Positions 30,395-33,866 of a stretch of DNA of 33,866 nucleotides are shown piece after piece; within the stretch, counting starts at the first letter, position 1, and the number at the start of each line of letters is the position of its first letter. Under the pieces are notes generated by a model that was not told where the DNA came from, did not search any database, and saw only the letters and a list, made by a program, of their open reading frames with translations. This stretch comes from Chromatiales bacterium (GTDB lineage: Bacteria; Pseudomonadota; Gammaproteobacteria; SZUA-152): NCBI GenBank assembly GCA_026982475.1, contig JALSHB010000011.1, positions 1 through 33,866 of the forward strand, in the 5' to 3' direction. Position numbers and translations under genes: made by a program.

Positions 30395-32023
30395 ATGGAA
30401 CCAAACACGCCGCCGCAACGTTGGCCCGGAATACCCCAGACCCCCACAGACAAAATGACGACCCGAAGCACCCGCCCCCTCGAACATGGGAGTCCCGCAA
30501 TTTCTGTCTCATCCACGGCATCACGCCCTATCGCTGACGGCAATCGCAGAACCCGTAATACTCACTCGGTGAAGACCCGCGCCTACCTTGGCGCCGCCTT
30601 GATCATCGTGCTGTTTCTCGCCGTCTCGGCGATCAACCTGGGCCTGGCAAAATTCTACTACCAGCCCCGGGATGACCATGGCCTCGCCTCCCCGCTGCAG
30701 GCCAAGGCACAGCTCATCGAAAGCCGCCTGAGCTACCTGCGTGGTCTGATCGAGCACATCGCCCGCCAGCCCACCACCCAGGACCTTCTCGCCCTCGGCG
30801 ACAGCGCCGACGCCCAGCGCTGGGCCCTGCAGATACTGCGTTTTCTGCCCCAGGCCAGTGGCGCGGCCCTGCTCGACGGCAACGGCAACATCCTCGGTGA
30901 ACCCATCAGCCAGCCGCCCGACCCACTGTGTCTCGCGGATCTTGGCCGCCTGAGCCAGGGCCAGCGGATAAAGTCGCCCGCCGTACACCAGAGCCACTTC
31001 GACCTCACCAGCCCGGTATTCGACGAGACCGACAACCGCCTCGGCCTGCTCTTCGTCAGCTTCGGCCTGGACGAGCTGCAGGCCCTGCTGCGCGAACACA
31101 GCCGCGACGGCCAGCAATTCACCCTCCGCGACGGCCACGGCAACATCATCACCCAGTGGGGCAGCCTGGCCGGCGACACCGACACCCACAGCGCCAGCCT
31201 GCCGATCCGCCACAGCGACTGGCGACTGCAACTCAGCGAGGCCGCCCCCGCTGGCACCAGCCCCGGCTTCCTCAGCCTGGTGATCTTCAACGCCTCCGCC
31301 TTCCTGCTCATCGTCGCCAGCCTGACGCTGCTGGTGCGACGCCACAGCCGCCGCGTCGAGGGCGACTTCCAGCAGGTGCGCAGCCACATCGAGCAACTGG
31401 CCTCCGGGCGCGCCGACGCCCGGCCGCCGACACCCCGCCTGCGCGAGGCCGCCCGCATCCTGCCCGCGCTCGACGACATCCGCCACAACCTCGGCGCGCA
31501 ACAGCAACAGCTGGCGCGGCAAAGCCGCACCGACCCCCTCACCGGCCTCGCCAACCACCGCCAGTTCAACATCGAATTCACCCGCGCCCACGCCTTCGCG
31601 CGCCGCGACACACCCGTGGGTGTGGTGCGCATCCAGCTGCAAGGGCTGGACGCACAGCCGGAAGAAACCGCCCGCCACACCCTCAAGCTGCTCGCCCGCA
31701 CCCTGCGGCAAGTCTGCCGCAGGGTCGACTTTGCCGCTCGCCTCGGCGACGACCAGTTCGCCCTGCTGCTGTATAGCAGCAAGCGCCACGGCGTCGAGGC
31801 CTGCCTGCAGCGCCTGCGCGACGACTTCCAGGAGCAGCAGCGCCAACGCCCGGACATCGCCGATGACAGGGCCTGCACCCTGCGCTGCGGCTACACCCTC
31901 ATCCACCGCCACCGCGACAATGACGCCGGGCAGATACTGGCCCGGGCCGAACAGGCGCTCCGCGACGCCGATGACGAACAGCCGGTCATCGGCAAGCAGA
32001 CCACGCGCCTCAAAATGGCGTAA
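30395..32023 (+). CDS. Membrane sensor protein with degenerate GGDEF domain
   Basis: A 542-residue protein. A polar N-terminus leads to a membrane helix at about 63-86 (YLGAALIIVLFLAVSAINLGLA), an extracytoplasmic sensor of about 210 residues (Cache-like by size and pattern), a second helix near 300-322, a HAMP-like linker, and a C-terminal GGDEF domain (SRTDPLTGLANHRQFN near 387-402). The active-site motif is LGDDQF in place of GGDEF, so cyclase activity is doubtful; it may bind c-di-GMP or GTP or act by protein contact. The start is uncertain: ATGs at 30395 and 30455 and a GTG near 30568 are possible. It starts 43 bp after the second cbbR, on the same strand, but its codon use is more GC-rich. 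Confidence 0.8.
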   Translation: MEPNTPPQRWPGIPQTPTDKMTTRSTRPLEHGSPAISVSSTASRPIADGNRRTRNTHSVKTRAYLGAALIIVLFLAVSAINLGLAKFYYQPRDDHGLASPLQAKAQLIESRLSYLRGLIEHIARQPTTQDLLALGDSADAQRWALQILRFLPQASGAALLDGNGNILGEPISQPPDPLCLADLGRLSQGQRIKSPAVHQSHFDLTSPVFDETDNRLGLLFVSFGLDELQALLREHSRDGQQFTLRDGHGNIITQWGSLAGDTDTHSASLPIRHSDWRLQLSEAAPAGTSPGFLSLVIFNASAFLLIVASLTLLVRRHSRRVEGDFQQVRSHIEQLASGRADARPPTPRLREAARILPALDDIRHNLGAQQQQLARQSRTDPLTGLANHRQFNIEFTRAHAFARRDTPVGVVRIQLQGLDAQPEETARHTLKLLARTLRQVCRRVDFAARLGDDQFALLLYSSKRHGVEACLQRLRDDFQEQQRQRPDIADDRACTLRCGYTLIHRHRDNDAGQILARAEQALRDADDEQPVIGKQTTRLKMA

Positions 32024-32061
32024 CATCGCAAGCCCGCCAGCGACACACCGGAACCCCGCAC

Positions 32062-32367
32062 ATGATCATCATCTATGACCGTAAGGGCCTCTGCGAACTG
32101 GCCCGCATCGACGCCGACAGCCTGCGTAATGCCGACCTGCGCGGCCGCAACCTGGAAAACGCCAACCTGGTGCAAATGGACCTGAGCGGCAGCGACCTGC
32201 GCGAGGCCAACCTGATCGGCGCCGACCTGCGCCTGGCCAACCTCAGCGGCGCCGACCTGCGCGGCGCCAATCTCAGAGACGCCTTGGTGGAGGGCGCCAT
32301 CTTTGACAATGCCCGAGGCTATCGGCCCACATTGCCGGTATCCGTAGAGCCACCGACCTCGGAGTGA
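32062..32367 (+). CDS. Small pentapeptide-repeat protein
   Basis: A 101-residue protein of A(D/N)Lxx repeats: from about residue 18 SLRNADLRGRNLENANLVQM, DLSGSDLREANLIGADLRLANLSGADLRGANLRDAL, forming one right-handed quadrilateral beta helix of roughly 12 repeats. The N-terminus MIIIYDRKGLCELARIDADSL looks like a capping strand. There is no signal peptide. The function of such small proteins is mostly unknown. It follows the GGDEF-like gene by 38 bp and may be co-transcribed with it. Confidence 0.85.
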   Translation: MIIIYDRKGLCELARIDADSLRNADLRGRNLENANLVQMDLSGSDLREANLIGADLRLANLSGADLRGANLRDALVEGAIFDNARGYRPTLPVSVEPPTSE

Positions 32368-32450
32368 GTTTTTCGCCGTGCAGGAAGGCTGGCGAGGCAT
32401 AAACGGATTAAAGAGGGAAAGGGAACGGAAGGATTATTTTTTAGTATCTA

Positions 32451-32576
32451 TTCACCACAGAGGCACAGAGAACACAGAGGATGCATCAGTGGGAGGCCAT
32501 GCCCCGGGTGGCGATGTGGCCCGCCCTGACGACCTGGCATTTCATTTCTCCGTGAACGCCGTGTCTCTGTGGTGAA
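32451..32576. repeat. Inverted-repeat element, copy 3 (different centre)
   Basis: The arms match those of copies 1 and 2 only in their outer ~18 bp (TTCACCACAGAGGCACAGAG at left, TGTCTCTGTGGTGAA at right). The ~80-bp centre is unrelated to theirs. No gene starts on either side at the 34-bp distance seen at the other two sites. Confidence 0.7.
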
Positions 32577-32646
32577 TCAGGGGATGTTGGCACCGGAGGC
32601 CGGACCACCCTATCCAACGCAAAGGGCGCAAAGGCAAAGGGAAGGC

Positions 32647-32689
32647 AAAGGGGACGGAGGGATTATTTTTTATTCCCTCCGTCCCCTTT
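32647..32689. repeat. REP-like palindrome (possible terminator)
   Basis: A perfect 16-bp stem, AAAGGGGACGGAGGGA and TCCCTCCGTCCCCTTT, with an 11-base AT loop. A related half-copy lies at 32418-32442. Palindromes of this sort are often linked to REP-associated Y1 transposases, but none is encoded here. It lies between convergent genes and could also end transcription. Confidence 0.6.
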
Positions 32690-32814
32690 TCCATCCGTTT
32701 CATCTGCGCAAAACCAGATCCCCACAGGGCAATCGGTGCCTGTGTACCTATTGGTACCTATTGATTCTGATCCAGCCTGTCATTAACCCGGTGACCAACC
32801 ATGCCATATTGGGG

Positions 32815-33792
32815 TCAAAGTGACCGCCGCGCATAGATAACCAGAACAAGAAACACCAGGGCAACAACCCATCCCAGCACGTACACCACCATCGCTCGCT
32901 TCGCCTTTTCCTTCTCCAGCCAGGTGCGCGGATTGACGCCCTTGAACAAAAACACCAGCTTGCTGGCCAGATTGACGCAGACGATATTCACCGCCAGCAA
33001 CAAACCGGCGCCCAGGGCGAGACTCATGCTCCCCTGTCCCAGCATGATGCCCAGCGTCGCCGCCGGCGGCAGCAAGGCCACCGCGACCATCACCCCCACC
33101 AGCACACTCGACAGTCCCGTCGTCAGCGACAAAGCCGCCGCCGCACCCGAGGCAAGCGCCAGCACAACGGCATCCATCCCCACTTCCGTGCGAGACATCA
33201 ATTCGGGCCCTGCCAACTCGGCGGGCCAGAAAAAACCCAACCCGAGCGACAATAACAACGCCAGCAGAATACCCGCCAGAAAGGTCTTCACCGAGGTCTT
33301 CACCAGCGAAAAATCGCCCAACGCCGTACCCAGACTCAAGGCAAGGTTCGGCCCCAGCAAGGGCGCGATCACCATCGCGCCGATGATCACCGCGACATTA
33401 TCCTCAATCAGCCCGATCGCCGCGACGATGGTCGACAGCATCACCAGAACCAGAAAATTGAGATCCAGCCGCGTGTTCTTTTCGACCTCCTCATAGAGCG
33501 CCTCCCGCGCCTGGGTGGTCGAATCCTCCTTCTTTCTCTCAGACTCCTCCGGCCGCGGCAGCGACGCCTCCACCGCCAGCACCAGAATCCGCGCCGAAGG
33601 CTGCGCGCCCAGCACATTCTGTAAGGCATCCAGCACCCACTGAAGCTTGTCATCGGCCACCAGCAGCCGCATCTGCTGCATGCCATCCTCACCCACCACA
33701 CCCAGACGAAAATCCTGCGCCTGCGACTTTTCCGCAATCGCGGAAACCGTATCGGCACTCCCCGCGCTGGCGATCACTTCTACATACTTCAT
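32815..33792 (-). CDS. DUF389 (TIGR00341-type) membrane protein
   Basis: A 325-residue protein with a soluble N-terminal domain (about 1-75, MKYVEVIASAGSADTVSAIAEKS, VLDALQNVLG), a charged linker, and about seven to eight membrane helices starting LNFLVLVMLSTIVAAIGLIEDNVAVIIGAMVIAPLLGPNLALSLG, the DUF389 signature. The function of the family is not known; a transport role is suspected. The ATG at 33792 has GGTGGA upstream; a start at 33846 would add 18 residues without family character. The 3' end is convergent with the pentapeptide gene and abuts the repeat-rich spacer. Confidence 0.85.
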   Translation of the reverse strand: MKYVEVIASAGSADTVSAIAEKSQAQDFRLGVVGEDGMQQMRLLVADDKLQWVLDALQNVLGAQPSARILVLAVEASLPRPEESERKKEDSTTQAREALYEEVEKNTRLDLNFLVLVMLSTIVAAIGLIEDNVAVIIGAMVIAPLLGPNLALSLGTALGDFSLVKTSVKTFLAGILLALLLSLGLGFFWPAELAGPELMSRTEVGMDAVVLALASGAAAALSLTTGLSSVLVGVMVAVALLPPAATLGIMLGQGSMSLALGAGLLLAVNIVCVNLASKLVFLFKGVNPRTWLEKEKAKRAMVVYVLGWVVALVFLVLVIYARRSL

Positions 33793-33866
33793 GATTGTTC
33801 CACCCAGCTGTTCATGCACATGCGACACGCAACCAACGCCCAACACCGACAGCCGGCCACCTCACT

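Larger units (their letters stand above)
32368..32814. other. Repeat-rich spacer after the pentapeptide gene
   Basis: About 450 bp with no gene. It holds a half-hairpin-like sequence (GGAACGGAAGGATTATTTTT, 32422-32441), the third inverted-repeat element (32451-32576), purine-rich GCAAAGG repeats (about 32619-32653), a REP-like hairpin (32647-32689) and a ten-base tandem duplication, GTACCTATTG twice, near 32744. Confidence 0.7.

Noticed and set aside
1-33866. CRISPR arrays, tRNA or rRNA genes, integrase or att sites
   Set aside because: None found on reading; direct repeats at 26532-26644 are only two copies and are not CRISPR-like.

Overview
The window reads as chromosomal DNA of a chemolithoautotrophic gammaproteobacterium, probably a sulfur oxidiser of the Chromatiales/Halothiobacillus type. 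The evidence is a complete alpha-carboxysome operon with form IA RuBisCO, an SbtA-type bicarbonate transporter with its PII-like partner, two CbbR-type LysR regulators, and high-GC codon use in the flanking genes. The lineage is inferred from gene content and sequence character only; no RNA gene or other phylogenetic marker is present.

Region 1 (1-5345) is a cobalamin block: the C-terminal end of a TonB protein, periplasmic corrinoid-binding BtuF (convergent with it), then CobU, CobT, CobC, CobS and a PduO-type adenosyltransferase. Together they import corrinoid, assemble the nucleotide loop and add the adenosyl ligand. Two copies of a ~150-bp inverted-repeat element, in opposite orientations, lie before cobT and before the adenosyltransferase gene, each ending 34 bp from the start codon. 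A small flagellar-type C-terminal-domain protein and a SprA-related HExxH protein follow (5417-6223).

Region 2 (14956-6314, minus strand) encodes a TonB/Tol-like energised envelope machine: a periplasmic protein, two large TPR proteins, a TPR lipoprotein and a small secreted protein, then ExbB/TolQ, two ExbD/TolR and an AgmX/PglI-type TonB-like protein. One ExbD paralogue has Asn where the other has the conserved membrane Asp.

Region 3 (16945-26506, minus strand) is the carboxysome operon in the order cbbL, cbbS, csoS2, csoSCA, csoS4A, csoS4B, three csoS1, a bacterioferritin-like gene, acRAF, mcdA, mcdB, csoS1D, followed by a Nudix hydrolase (15711-16304). A divergent cbbR faces cbbL across a promoter region with LysR-type dyads and a duplicated 45-bp leader repeat. 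Beyond it, sbtA-sbtB and a second, divergent cbbR form a bicarbonate-uptake module. This whole block looks less GC-rich than its flanks, and a ~750-bp non-coding stretch borders it on the left.

Region 4 (30395-33792) holds a membrane protein with a degenerate GGDEF domain, a small pentapeptide-repeat protein, a spacer with a third inverted-repeat element and a REP-like hairpin, and a DUF389 membrane protein.

The observations most worth a second look are a candidate -1 frameshift heptamer in csoS2 followed at once by a stop in the shifted frame, a strong stem-loop between cbbS and csoS2, the Nudix gene at the end of the carboxysome operon, an A8 tract in mcdB just before its C-terminal Trp motif, and the twin inverted-repeat elements in the cobalamin operon.
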